Source of the DNA: Margaritifera margaritifera
Taxonomy: Eukaryota; Mollusca; Bivalvia; Unionida; Margaritiferidae
Direction of reading: 5' to 3'
DNA length: 64,000 nucleotides
NCBI GenBank assembly: GCA_029931535.1
Contig: JAQPZY010001554.1
Span: forward strand, 2,852,001 to 2,916,000
A program made the translations under genes and the position numbers. Below, in pieces: positions 22,346 to 33,412 of this stretch. The notes under the pieces are model-generated. The model saw only the letters and a list, made by a program, of their open reading frames with translations. It was not told the DNA's origin and did no database searches. Numbering within the stretch: the stretch's first letter is position 1; every line of letters starts with the position of its first letter.

Positions 22346-23089
22346 CCTGCAAGAGAAAGCTGAAAAGATGATTTTTATACAAGAAAATTGTATGCAACTA
22401 AGGTAATGCATGGACTAAGTCGACGCTAATATGTTGATATTTTCAGTGAGAAGTCACCTTATGTGGGGGTTTCAAAATATTTAATTGCAAAAAGGAAGAA
22501 ATGCTAATCTCATTACAGAAAAATATAAGAGAAACAAGCGAACCAAGCTTAATCAAAAGCTAGGGACTACTAAATTAGCAAAAACTAGTAGGTTATGATT
22601 GTTAATAAAAAAAAGGGTAAAAATCAAGGAATGCTATCCGAAACTAAAATTGAAAATGAACCTATGTTCGATAACTGAGCACGTGATATGAATGTAAAAG
22701 CTGGTGTGCAACCTGCTTTACCAAGTATAAAAATAGCACAATTCAAAGTAAGGTAATGTTAATTACAATGATTCATAATGAACAATAATATGAATCCAGG
22801 CGAGTCCGTAGACCACAATTGATGCAAGGAAATGGAAAATTTAACAAATACCTACTCTAACTAAAAAATGCACAACCAAATTAGAATCACTAATGCCCTG
22901 TGAAGGGGGTGGAAATGAAGAATAAAATGCAAAGCCATACACAATGTGTATGGAACAAATGTTATAATAACTCTCAAGAGAGCTTCAATTAACAGAGAAA
23001 AAAACTCGATCATGGGTATAATCCAAACATTTACAGAGAATATGCACACGAGATATAGTAAATTCGCTTGTTAACCCACCAAGTGATGG
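22346..23089 (-). other. presumed 5' untranslated part of DIRS copy 1
   Basis: AT-rich sequence between the gag-like region and the 5' terminal repeat. No coding motif seen. It may include later insertions, since copy 2 is truncated and cannot be compared here. Confidence 0.45.
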
Positions 23090-23330
23090 CAAATCTTCAT
23101 TGACGTGAACAAGGCAGACATTACAGCCATGCAACCATGAAAAGAATGAAGGGCAGTCAAGCTCATGGGCAGTGTGTGGGGGTATCCCAGGGGTGACTCA
23201 GTGTTCTAGAAACTTCTGGTTTACCCTAATGGGAGGACAAATTCTCGTCATACGGTCAGTGTATTTTCCACCTGGAAAAGTACCAACTATGCAATAGCAA
23301 CAAGTATGGTATTGCTGGTATTGAAATATA
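23090..23330 (-). repeat. 5' inverted terminal repeat of DIRS copy 1
   Basis: 23,140-23,320 matches the reverse complement of 17,050-17,225 in order: 'agaatgaagggcag', 'atcccaggggtgactcag', 'tgttctagaaacttctggtt', 'aaattctcgtcatacggt', 'ttttccacctggaaaagtac' and 'tgcaatagcaac'. Beyond about 23,320 the similarity fades. Confidence 0.85.
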
Positions 23331-23859
23331 AACATTTCAAGCATTTTTATATCAAAATGAAGACACCGGAGTTGGAACATGAGATCAATGGATAAACTTG
23401 CAGTTTAAGTAAAAGAACCATTCCATAATGTTTCATCATATAAATGGGATAGTCAGTTAAATAGAGGTTGATAATGTGGATTCGACTGTATATAGTGGTT
23501 TAAGGTTTATATCCCCTATATGGTCATTACACCATGTATTTTGGCCATATGACCTAAAACAAGCACAGCATAAACTATACATTGTAATTAATTCTAACTG
23601 ACAGGAGTACCCAGATTACATTATGGTAATTACAATTATTGAATTAACTACCAGTAGAGTGACATCAGCTATTTTAGAACATCTAATCCACATTCCACTG
23701 TATGTGCAGAAGGGACTGCTGTTCTGTGAACTACATGGTTTAAGTAAAAATACATTTGATGCCCATTCAGACGGTTATTGTCAGGACTATGCAGTTGAAC
23801 ACACTATTATTGTGGGGTACTGGGCCCCAATTCTACTACCAGTGTTTGTTTTCTAATTA

Positions 23860-24375
23860 GCCCATGATTTACCATGAAACTATTGGCATAGCTACTGTGG
23901 GGAAGTACTGTATGAACACTTTTTTTTAAACATTTTTTAGAAACCTTAAAATAACACAGAATATTAACTGTATACTGTATTAAGGATTTTGTACATCATA
24001 TTGCTGTAAATCTTTTGATCTCTAAATGTTTTTATTTTTTTTATTTTTTTAAATTTAAACAGGTTATACTGGAGGGCTCCACAAGAATGTGGCTGATGGA
24101 GAACATGTCTGATTACTGAAATTGTTTTTGAAATTACCTATGGTTTACTCAGAAGCTGTTGGTGTAGTTACTCTGAGACAGTTTGAACGCTTTTGATATT
24201 TTTGAGACAACTTAAAATAAGACAGACCAATAACTATATTTCAAACAAAATTTAGGTCACTTGCATGCAAGTCTTTAGCTCTCTTAATGTTATTTCAATT
24301 TTCTAGCAAAGATAAACAGGTTATAAATGGGTTCTCCTCAAGGGTATGGCACAAGAAGGACATGCCTAATTACCA
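23860..24375. repeat. tandem duplication, unit about 255 bp, 2 copies
   Basis: 23,860-24,112 and 24,113-24,375 share 'tttaccatgaaactattggc'/'tggtttactcagaagctgtt', 'aaaccttaaaataacacaga'/'caacttaaaataagacagac', 'aaacaggttatactgg'/'aaacaggttataaatgg' and 'acatgtctgattactgaaat'/'acatgcctaattaccaaaaa'. A third partial unit lies at about 24,540-24,620. Confidence 0.75.
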
Positions 24376-25329
24376 AAAATATATATAATTAGCAAAAAGG
24401 AACTGAAATTGAATGAATTGCAAAATGAAAATGTACGTAAAGGAAAATAAATTAAATTATTAGATTAATGATAAATTATAACTAGGGTAAAAGTGATTAT
24501 GAAATGAATGATTACAAGACAAGAGGCACTATGGGTAATTTAGCCCATCTCAACAGATAATTAGGTCATAGTGGGGGACTCCAAAACGGTATGGCATAAG
24601 TATAACATGTCTAATCACCGCAAATAAAATGGAAATGAGCAAAAAATGAACAAAAGATTCACAGAAAATGAATTAAAATGAACCAAAAATGAATGAATTG
24701 CAACCTTAAATGAAATTGAAGGAACCAAAAATGAAGTCAGAGACATCAAAAATTAGAATTACCAAAAATAGGAATTAAAGTGAAGCCTAACAGTGCTTGG
24801 AAAATACTTGTGTTTTTTTCTTGCAATGAGGTATATATATTGGGAAATATAAAAACTAAGTAAACTATTAAGGTAATTTAGTTGACTATGAAGTAAGTTT
24901 CGTACATAACGGAGTGGTCCGATTTTAAGGGGTGGGGTGGGGTGCTGAATTTTCGCAAATCATTTTGCATAAAACATCAAACGCCTCTGGTTAATCACAG
25001 TTGCATGCCTCCAGGTGGCTAACCAAATGATGTTGAAATACATTTTTCCACTTTTTTAGGACTACCACCAACTTCTTCAGAAAGTTCCATCTTTGTACAA
25101 CATCAACTTACATTGTTCATCAAATAACAATTTTGCGCATTTGAGCATTTCACAGAAAACCACACAAAATACCCACATCATGAGGAATACATTTATATAA
25201 AGTGTACTTTTAAAAAAAATTGAATTACATTACTCCTGATAGGACTGCACATGAAAACATTATCATAAGAAAGAAATCAGGAGGCGCGGCTTTACCGGCT
25301 TAAATATCACACGCTGTTTTGTGTTTGTT

Positions 25330-25650
25330 GACAATTGCTATGAGGTCCTATTAGAGGAGTAAAGATTTATTCAAGAAATATTGCATAGACGTTTCTTCTC
25401 ATAGCAATTTGTACAAATTGTGAGTTGTGCCTTTAATTGACTGTAAAAAAAATAATTCAGTCATTATGTCGCAGACTATAACGAGTTACCATGCTAAACA
25501 AAATATGACAGTTAAAAATGAATGAAATCTCTAGATGGTTGAATAATGACTAAACAATATAGCCATGCATATGGCTGTAAAGGCTAATTATGGGTAATAT
25601 GTATTCATTTATTAAAAAATATGAAGGTATTGGGCATTGTTATTAATATT
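25330..25650 (+). repeat. dispersed repeat, copy B (pairs with 5,866-6,190)
   Basis: Collinear with 5,866-6,190 in the same orientation (matching phrases listed there). Its location inside the inverted-repeat-bounded segment suggests 5,866 could be a fragment of the same kind of element. Confidence 0.75.
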
Positions 25651-26802
25651 ACATTTTTTATTGTTATTAATATTATGTTTATTATTTACATATTTTTTCA
25701 ATTTCAAAACAGTTAAGTAATTTGATATGGTTTTTAGGTTTGAAAACACACTCCTAACTTTTTGGGCGGTAGTGTATTTCTGAACACAATGATATATGGT
25801 AAGGATTACAAGACAAGAGGAACTATGGGCAATTTCAATTCATGGGAATGACCTCATTTCTTATTTTAGCAATGATTTTTGGGGAATCACCCCTTTCCTC
25901 AGTACTACTGGCTTAGCTAGTGATAATACTGGATTTAAGGATCTGCACAACCGCGCATGTTGTGGTAGATAGTCATCATAATGGTGATTTATGGAGCCAA
26001 AGCATGTTTAACTGACAGTAGGTGATACATCCAAAAAGACAAGCAATCTTTATTCTTCAAACCATGCACACTAAAATTCAAAATCTCCCGAAATGTGACA
26101 CATATTTAACTACCCCTGTTTTGGAATAGCCAAAGTCACTTTAGAACAAACAATTGAATTGTTTTAGTTTCCAAAACTTCACCAAAAATTGTCAAAATCC
26201 GAAACATTCACATTCATGTTTTTACTTGACCCCTTAAACATGTAGTTGTAAAGTTAAGGTTGCTCACCTGTAATATCAATGACCACTATGGTACGAAGAC
26301 ATCTGTGGATGTGCTCTCCTGTACATTATACAGGGGTAACTTTTTTCAAAATAGCTTTGAAGTTGTTTGGACTTTGACATTTTTAGTGAAGTTTTAGAAA
26401 CCACCCAGTAGCCTAACTCAATTGTGTGCTTTAATGGCAGTTTATTAAATATTTTTACCTTTTTGCAATTACAGAAATGTAATCTAGGTACGCCTATCAG
26501 TTAGAATTAATTACAAATGTATAGTTTGTGCTGTGTTCATTTGAAGTAATATGGCCCAAAAACATTCTGTAAAGACCAGTATGGGTTAAATAAACCTTAA
26601 GGTTTGCACCTTTTTTGTCTCAGGTTCTATTCCCCTTGCTGTCAAAGGCTATAGGCCTGGTTAGTGTCTTAATTTGGTTAAATTTTTTGTTCATTTCAGT
26701 TAGCATTTTGTGCTTGTTTCCAGAGCAAAATTTTTTTTTAAAATGTGTGTGAAATGCATGCCAGATCCAGATTCTTCCTGAGCTCTCAACAGATTAGTAA
26801 AC

Positions 26803-27023
26803 TACCGTATATACTCATGTATAAACTGATACCAACTGCAAACTGCATAGACCCAGATCTGCCATCGCATAATGCACCGGCAGATCTGGGTCTATGTTGT
26901 TTGTTCTACTTATTAGTCCTTACAAACTGCATAGACCCAGATCTGCCAGCGATTTATGTGATGGCAGATCTGGGTCTATGCAGTTTGCAGTTGGTATCGG
27001 TTTATACACGAGCATATAAGGTA
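26803..27023 (+). mobile_element. palindromic pogo-like MITE, near-consensus copy (221 bp)
   Basis: Terminal repeats 'taccgtatatactcatgtat' and 'tacacgagcatataaggta' point inward. Inside are two hairpins. One has arms 'catagacccagatctgcc' / 'ggcagatctgggtctatg' around a 15-base loop 'atcgcataatgcacc'. The second repeats the same design. A linker containing 'tagtccttac' joins them. No coding capacity. The terminal TA is shared by both ends, as expected if TA is the target. Other copies: 3,207; 28,824; 33,413; 50,154; 56,776; 60,947; 62,756; shorter pieces at 4,362, 4,616, 10,625 and 63,480. Confidence 0.9.
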
Positions 27024-27083
27024 AGTTCCTTGTCTCATTTTATATGGCAAAGAATTTGGCCCTTCTTCCTGTCTGTCATGTTC

Positions 27084-27488
27084 ATCACCATCCATTCACC
27101 ACAGGATTTACCTTTTATGCATCACCATGCATTCACCACAGGATTTACCTTTTATACATTACCATCCATTTACCACAGGATTTACCTTTCATACATTACC
27201 ATCCATTCACCACAGGATTTACCTTTTATACATTACCATCCATTCACCACAGGATTTACCTTTTATACATCACCATGCATTCACCACAGGATTTACCTTT
27301 TATACATTACCATCCATTCACCACAGGATTTACCTTTTATACATTACCATCCATTCACCACAGGATTTACCTTTTATACATTACCATCCATTCACCACAG
27401 GATTTACCTTTCATACATTACCATCCATTCACCACAGGATTTACCTTTTATACATTACCATCCATTCACCACAGGATTTACCTTTTAT
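27084..27488. repeat. 37-bp minisatellite, about 11 copies
   Basis: The unit is 'ccattcaccacaggattt' followed by 'accttttatacattacc'. Period 37 is not a multiple of three, so the three forward frames all stay open and give the same cyclic peptide shifted (HPFTTGFTFY...). That explains the 295-codon open frame over 26,745-27,632, which I do not regard as a gene. Units differ only at a few sites (cattacc/catcacc, tatac/catac), so the expansion is fairly recent. Confidence 0.95.
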
Positions 27489-27894
27489 ATTCTATCTTAT
27501 TGTGCTTCATATTTACATTTTTTGGGAAAGGTTTTTCTTCCTAAAGTTTTGTGCAATTCTTCACTGTTACATTTTTTTAACTTTACTTTAAATTGCCACC
27601 ATATAACCATTTTTGTGCTGAGGTGCTGTTAAATTCTAATACATACATACATACATATAATCATCTCAAATCAACACTGACAAGTTCCATTGTAGCAAAT
27701 TTGCCATTGACATCTAGAGCAGATATTAAACTTTAATATCTGATGGCAAATGATTTTATTCATGTATCTGTGTATTTTTCTAACCATGTAAGTAATTCAC
27801 CCAACCAAGATTGATGGACTCATGACAATAGCACAAACTATTAAGACTAGTAAGGGACCTATTTGTCAATGGCTGTTCATGTTTTTAAAGTAGT

Positions 27895-28320
27895 GATTTT
27901 TCATGAAGAAAAGCTTTCATGAAGATTTGTTTATTCCAATACTTTCTTCACATAAAAACTGTGTACTCTGGCCAGACATGCTAAATGTAAATTGCTCATG
28001 AAGAAACTTGTTCTGATGAGTTCTCTTTCTTCATCAAAAAGTCACCAATCATCATGGAGATCAATACTTTTTTCATTAAAAAAAATGCACATATTTCATT
28101 TTTAAAAAAAGTACACATTTTTCATGCAGATTCAACTTTTTTCATGAAAAACATAACATTTTCTTGAAAAATTTGCATGGAAAGTCAGTTCATTCAATAA
28201 AGGCTAGAATCAACATGTAAAGGCACTTTTGCATTAAGAAAGTGACATCCTTCATAAAGATTATGCTTTTTTTATGAACAAAATAACTGACAAAATAAGT
28301 AACTTTCTTTGCGAAAACTG
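27895..28320 (-). repeat. TTCATGAA-rich degenerate array, inverted relative to 32,090
   Basis: Words such as 'tttttcatgaaaaa', 'ttcatgaagaaa' and 'aacatgtaaaggcact' recur. The last is the reverse complement of 'gtgcctttacatgtt' in the 32,090-33,020 array, so the orientation is opposite. Confidence 0.7.
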
Positions 28321-28823
28321 TTTGGACTCGGGGTTCAATCTAAGATTCAGCGATCTGGTGCCTACAGCCCCTCGATATTAGCTACAGGAGCCAAATCTGA
28401 TTTTGATGGGACAATATTTTGCATGGTTGTTTTGGGGTTTTTATTTAATAGGCAAAATATGCTCTTTGTTCTTTAGTAATTGTGATTCATAATAGTCAAT
28501 GTAAATAAATCAGCCTTACAAATTCTTTCCTCATTAGAGTCAGGTCTTTGTACGATATCATCTGCACTTTTCTCATAACTCTATAAAAGGATATGTTCAC
28601 CATTTATTTTTAATTCACAGCACAAAGGGGTTTAAATAGTAATAAAAAAGCATACATTTAATGATATTAAATGAGAATCACTTCATGTATATCTACAGTG
28701 TGATAATTTAACAATTCCAACTACTTTGTTGTACTATCTTTATCCTGAGAGAGTCAGAGATTCAAATCTTTACTTTGACAATGTGGTCATAGCCTGCCAT
28801 GTGTATACTGCTGACTTTATTAC
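28321..28823. other. unassigned AT-rich sequence
   Basis: Nothing recognisable. Confidence 0.5.
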
Positions 28824-29037
28824 TACCGTATGTACTTGCGTATAACTCGGGTCCAAATGCAAACAACATAGACCCTGATATGCCGTTGCATCAGCAGATC
28901 ATGGTCTATGTTGTTGGTTCTACTGATTAGTCCTTACAAACTGCACAGACCCAGATCTGCTGGCACATTATGCGACGGCAGATCTGGGACTATGCAGTTT
29001 GCAGTTGGCATAGGATTATATGCGAGTATATATGGTA
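28824..29037 (-). mobile_element. palindromic pogo-like MITE, full copy
   Basis: Starts 'taccgtatgtacttgcgtat' and ends 'atgcgagtatatatggta'. Both hairpins are present, but the order is reversed relative to 26,803 (the 'ttgtttg'-type hairpin comes first). Hairpin 1 has a shortened loop (12-15 bases lost). Confidence 0.9.
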
Positions 29038-29429
29038 CTCAAATTTCTTTCCAAAAGTTCGTTCTATTCGGTTCTGATGGTGAATTGGGTGAAAAGATGT
29101 AGGCTTCTTTTTGAAATTTCAGTTGGATAGTATCAGTTTGATTTATTAATTTGGGTGATTTTTCACACAAAAAAGTCAACATTTTCATGAATCAGCTCTT
29201 GTGAACATGTCTGTTTGCATGTGGTGTGTTTGGTTATCATTTATCGCTATATTAAACATGAATACCATGGCATAAGTCTGTGTAACTAGTCTAACTAAAC
29301 CATCAGTCTCTGTAAGTCAAAACTCATCTACATAATGCACACCACAGGTACAGGGATTAATTCACAATCATTGTTTTCCACCATTGGAGCAAAAACACAT
29401 CCTATATTTAACCCTGGTACTGACAAAAA

Positions 29430-29740
29430 AATTTACATGAAAAAAGTGACATTCATCCTGAAGACTACTTTTCTACAAAGGAAGTAACTTTTTCATTAAA
29501 AATTTAGATCAATATATACAGACACTTTTTTCATGAAGAAAGTTGTGACCTTAATGAGCCTGCACTTTTTTCATGAAAAAAAAATAAACTTTTTGTAAAG
29601 ACTTTTACTTCTTACTTTCTATGTAACAAATAAAAATTCTTCATGACAATTAACTTTCTTCATGCAGAAAGTAATTCTTTCATGAAGCTTTTACAATTTA
29701 TTTAAAGAAATCGGTCTTCATAAAGACTGTATAAGTGACT
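29430..29740 (-). repeat. TTCATGAA-rich degenerate array, second inverted block
   Basis: 'gacacttttttcatgaagaa' and 'tgcacttttttcatgaaaaa' recur, in the same orientation as 27,895-28,320 and opposite to 32,090-33,020. Confidence 0.65.
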
Positions 29741-30049
29741 GCTCATGTTATTAAACACACCAACACTTTGATGGGAACCCTCACTGGCTGAAAAGACCAG
29801 AAGGTAATCAGTGATTACATAACTCACATCAACCAAGCATTTAGTCATATCCATGCAGCAGCCATTGTAAACATTAACTATCTGCTTAAAATAAATTCAG
29901 ACTGAAGTCTACCATTGAACAAACATATTTAATCCTACTTCTCAAAGTACTGGTCAGAAAGGGCCTTCTGTGAAGGCTAGGATGTATATAGCACAGAAGA
30001 ATCTGTATGGTCATGAGATAAACATAAATACTTGACCCAAGTTACTAAA

Positions 30050-31560
30050 GCATAACATGCAGGTCACAGCGACTTTTTGTTGTAAGGGTGTAGTACAAAC
30101 AGAGATGCATCCAATTATCAAGTTTCATGATTCTAATATAAACAGCACCCTATAAATGAACTTTAAGCACAAAATTTCAAAAAGTCAAGGAAATATCAAA
30201 TATAGGTCACAGAACTCTTTCTGCAATATTAGCATAGTACTTTTCAAGATACAACACCCACACCAAATGAAATATAGGTCATAAAGACATCATTTTGCAA
30301 TAAATATATTGAACTTATCAAGATGCATCCCCTCTCCAAGTTTCATGATTCTAGGTAGGATAGTATGCATATGGCATGCCAAAATTTTTTATGGTCATGA
30401 GTTAAATGCAAAAACCTAACCAAAGCCAGTAAAAGATGAAATATTGGTCACAATGAGCTTCTTTTGTTGTAACTGTGTGGTAATAAAAGAGATACATATT
30501 AGACTAAATTTCACAATTATAGCATGAACAATGCCTGAAAAATAAACATCAAATACAAAATTTAACTCAAGTCAGAGAGGCATGAAATATGGGCTATAAT
30601 GACCTACTTCTACAATGAGATAGTAGTGCACATCAAGATGCATTACCTCACTAAGTTTCATGATTCTAGACAGAATATTATGTACCCACATGAAGCATGC
30701 AAAAACCTGTGTGGTCATGAGCAAATGCAAAAATGTAACAAGCAAAATGTGAAATATGGGTCACAGTGACCTTCTTTTCTTTATGGGTGTGGTACTAAAA
30801 GAGACGTATACAATCATCTAGTGTAATGATTCATGCATGAACAGTTAAAACACGAAATGTAACCATGTCAGTAAAACACAAAATATGGGTCACAGTGACC
30901 TATTCTTCTGATAAGGGTGTATCAAGATGCATCCTCCCCAAGTTTTATCATTCCAGGTATGAAACTCTCTAAATGCAAAAGCTTAACTTAAGAGAGTAAA
31001 ATGTGAAGCACAGTTCACAGGGACCTTCTTTTATTGTAAGGGTGTGGTACCGATAGTTGTATGCTCCTTGCATGAACATTGCTTGAGAAATGAACTTAAT
31101 ATGCACAATTGAATCAAAATCAGTGAAGCATGAAATGTGTGTTCATAGTGACCCACTTTTGTTATGAGGGTTTAGTACTTATCAAGATGCATCCCCTCAC
31201 CAAGTTTCATGATTCTAGGTATAAACAGTTAGGTATATAGGTACAAAAAACCGATGTGGTCATGAGTAAATGCAAAAACTTAACCCTATGCCAGTAAAAT
31301 GTTAAATTTAGGTCACAATTCTTTTGTTGTAAGGGTGTGGTACTAACAGAGATGCATATAATCATCTAGTTTCATGATTCTACCATGAACAGAGTCTGAG
31401 AAATATACTTAAGTACAAATTTAACCACATCATTGAAGCATGAAATATGGGTCACAGTGACCTACTTTTGTGATGTGATCTTCATGCATCCCACCACCAA
31501 GTTTCATGTATACATGGTACAAAAACCCTGAGCTAAATGCAAAAACTTAACCAGGAAGGT
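30050..31560 (+). repeat. array of about 145-bp units, about 11 units, alternating two types
   Basis: Each unit contains a version of 'gaaatatgggtcacagtgac'. One type continues with 'cttcttttgttgtaagggtg' and 'tactaacagagatgcat', the other with 'ctacttttgtgatgagggt' and 'atgcatcccctcaccaagtt'. The types alternate, giving a dimeric higher-order period near 290 bp. The phrase also occurs at 36,061 and in the array at 51,250. Arrays of this wording are common in bivalve genomes (recalled). Confidence 0.8.
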
Positions 31561-32089
31561 ATAAATAAATGTACATGAACAAAGTTAGCTCCTTTAGCCC
31601 CTGCCCAGGGGGATTGTGCTATAAAACCCACTCAGAACTGTTGTCTAGGACCAAGGAAGAAAGAATGATTGAGATGCAGAGAGACTGAACATATGTATAT
31701 ACTTTTACATGTGCATATGCCGATGCTGGGGGGGAGTACAAGAGCTCCTCTCAACTTTGTAGAGGTTAGCTAATAATAAGGAGACAATAAAAGATTGGTT
31801 ACCTTACCAATAATAAGGCAAGATAAAAAGGAATCAATATCCTGTAACATATCTACCTTCTCGCAAACCTACCCCACTTTCCTCCCCACTCCCTCCCGAC
31901 ACAATGGAAAACTAATGTACACTTATTGATGCTCATTTATTGACTGTCTAAATGTACATGTAGTACACATGAACCACTAAGATCAGCAAATTGGATTTTG
32001 CAGGTAAAGACAGATTTGGTACTACTTATTAAGATAGGGTCTTGTAACATAACCATAGTGGGCAAAATCGTCATAAAATAAAGTTATTT
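31561..32089. other. unassigned sequence
   Basis: Nothing recognised. A G-rich run lies at about 31,728-31,735. Confidence 0.45.
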
Positions 32090-32374
32090 TTCCTTGAAAA
32101 ATGTGCAATGTTCATGAAGAATGTTATATAAAGGGTTAATCCTTTCAAAAAAGTTACTTATTTCTTAAAAAGAGTGCAGTTTTCATGAAGAATGTCACTT
32201 TCTTCATGGAATAAATACCTTTACACATCGATGCCAAACTTCCATGAAAAAATTACCCTTTCATAAAAAGAGTTACTCTTTCATGAGAAAAGTTCAATTT
32301 TCATGAAGAATGTCCCTTTCCTCAAGACAGATTACTTCTCTTATGTAACTGAGTTACCCTAATTAAATAAAGGC

Positions 32375-32412
<38 letters not shown>

Positions 32413-33020
32413 TGAAAAAGTGCCTTTACACGTCAATGTGAACCTTTCATAAAAAGGTTAATTCTTTCATGAAAAAAGTGTCATTTTCATGAAGAATATC
32501 ACTTTATTAAAAAAAAAGTGCCTTTACATGTTGATACAAAGTATTCACACAAAAAATTACTCCTTTCACAAAAAAGTTACTTTTTCCTTAAACAACTGCA
32601 ATTTTCATAAAGAATACAACTTTCTTCATGAAAAACTTGCCCTTATATGTTGATGCACATTTTTTTCAAGAAAAAGGTGAAGTCTTTCATGAAATAAGTA
32701 AGATCTTCTTGAAAGATGCAATTCTTATTTTAAAAAAGTAACATTCCTCATGAAAATAAGAGATTTCTTTCATGAAGAAAGAGGACTCCTTAGAACAAGT
32801 ATCTTCATGAAAAATCCTTAATTTCTGACCTGTTCAGCCAGGATACACAATATTTACATGAAAAACTGATCACTTTTTCATTTATTAAGTTTTTGATATT
32901 ATTAACTAAACAAACTTTCATGAAGAAAACAGTATCTTCACAAAAAATAGACTTTTTCACAAAATGGCAAAATTTTTCAGAAAAGTCACCATTTTCATTA
33001 AAGCTTTTTTTCATAAAAAA
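32090..33020 (+). repeat. TTCATGAA-rich degenerate array, forward block
   Basis: A higher-order period of about 100-200 bp is marked by 'gtgcctttacacgtcaatg' variants at about 32,217, 32,420, 32,520 and 32,640. Inside are sub-repeats of about 35 bp of the kind 'gttactctttcatgaaaaaa' and 'cattttcatgaagaatgtc'. The central TTTTTCATGAAAAA is a perfect palindrome. An (ATT)n tract with a LINE-tail-like flank lies inside at 32,347-32,410. Confidence 0.75.
32347..32410 (+). repeat. LINE 3' tail motif with (ATT)n
   Basis: 'gagttaccctaattaaataa' runs into 'aggcttta' and (TTA)n. It matches the 3' end of the LINE reconstructed at 53,233/54,766 and the copy at 57,481, so this is a minimal, extremely 5'-truncated LINE insertion that seeded a microsatellite. 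Confidence 0.65.
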
Positions 33021-33412
33021 CAAACACTACTTTACTGACATAAACGAACGTTGATACCTATTACCCATTAAGCATTTCTCTGAAATCCAAGAAACAGATA
33101 TTGCCCTTACATCCCAAAGGAATCATATATAGATTTATACCCAAGTGCACTGTCTCATAGGAGTAGCTTGCTGATATATGAAGATCATCACAGATGGAAC
33201 ATAACTTTCAATTGAATGACATTGTCACATCCATGATTGTTTTTTAATATTTATAACTTAATTGCTTTGTTCACCTGATATGTAACAGCTTGCAGCTGAA
33301 ACTGAAATGCTTTAAATTGGACCTGTCAAACATGTAACAAAATCAATAGACATTTATGTGATCTAGTCCCTAAGGAAACAACCCAAACAGTACTTGCATA
33401 ATTCTCGTATTG
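33021..33412. other. unassigned AT-rich sequence
   Basis: Nothing recognised. Confidence 0.5.

Larger units (their letters stand above)
17030..23330 (-). mobile_element. DIRS-like tyrosine-recombinase retrotransposon, copy 1 (decayed)
   Basis: Read on the minus strand: 5' inverted terminal repeat (about 23,090-23,330), untranslated region, gag-like segment (20,640-22,345), RT (19,172-19,926), RNase H (18,500-19,130), tyrosine recombinase (17,560-18,480) and 3' terminal repeat (17,034-17,335). The terminal repeats are inverted relative to each other: 17,050-17,225 reverse-complemented matches 23,140-23,320 over phrases such as 'gaattctcgtcatacggt' and 'ctcagtgttct'. Inverted ends plus RT-RH-YR is the DIRS1 group layout, as opposed to the split direct repeats of Ngaro/PAT. 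All frames carry stops and shifts. It is about 45-50% GC against AT-rich flanks. Confidence 0.9.
23497..26604. mobile_element. 3.1-kb segment bounded by about 140-bp inverted repeats
   Basis: 23,497-23,640 and the reverse complement of 26,467-26,604 share 'aaggttta', 'gcacagcataaactatacat'/'gcacagcacaaactatacat', 'gtaattaattctaactgaca'/'gtaattaattctaactgata' and 'cccagattacatt'/'cctagattacatt', roughly 80% by eye. I see no target duplication and no transposase. An open frame at 23,623-23,856 overlaps the left repeat and has no known motif. It is probably a non-autonomous long-TIR transposon or foldback element with internal duplications. Confidence 0.6.

Noticed and set aside
26038..26400. 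Search for a transposase inside the 23,497-26,604 inverted-repeat segment
   Set aside because: No frame in this part has DDE, RNase H-like or zinc-finger motifs that I recognise.
26745..27632. 295-codon plus-strand frame with HPFTTGFTFY repeats
   Set aside because: It consists of a MITE, a 37-bp minisatellite and flanks. All three frames are open because of the period and composition, and there is no conserved domain.
30050..31560. Regularly spaced repeats that might suggest a CRISPR array
   Set aside because: Units are contiguous, diverged and without unique spacers, and the context is an animal genome full of transposons.
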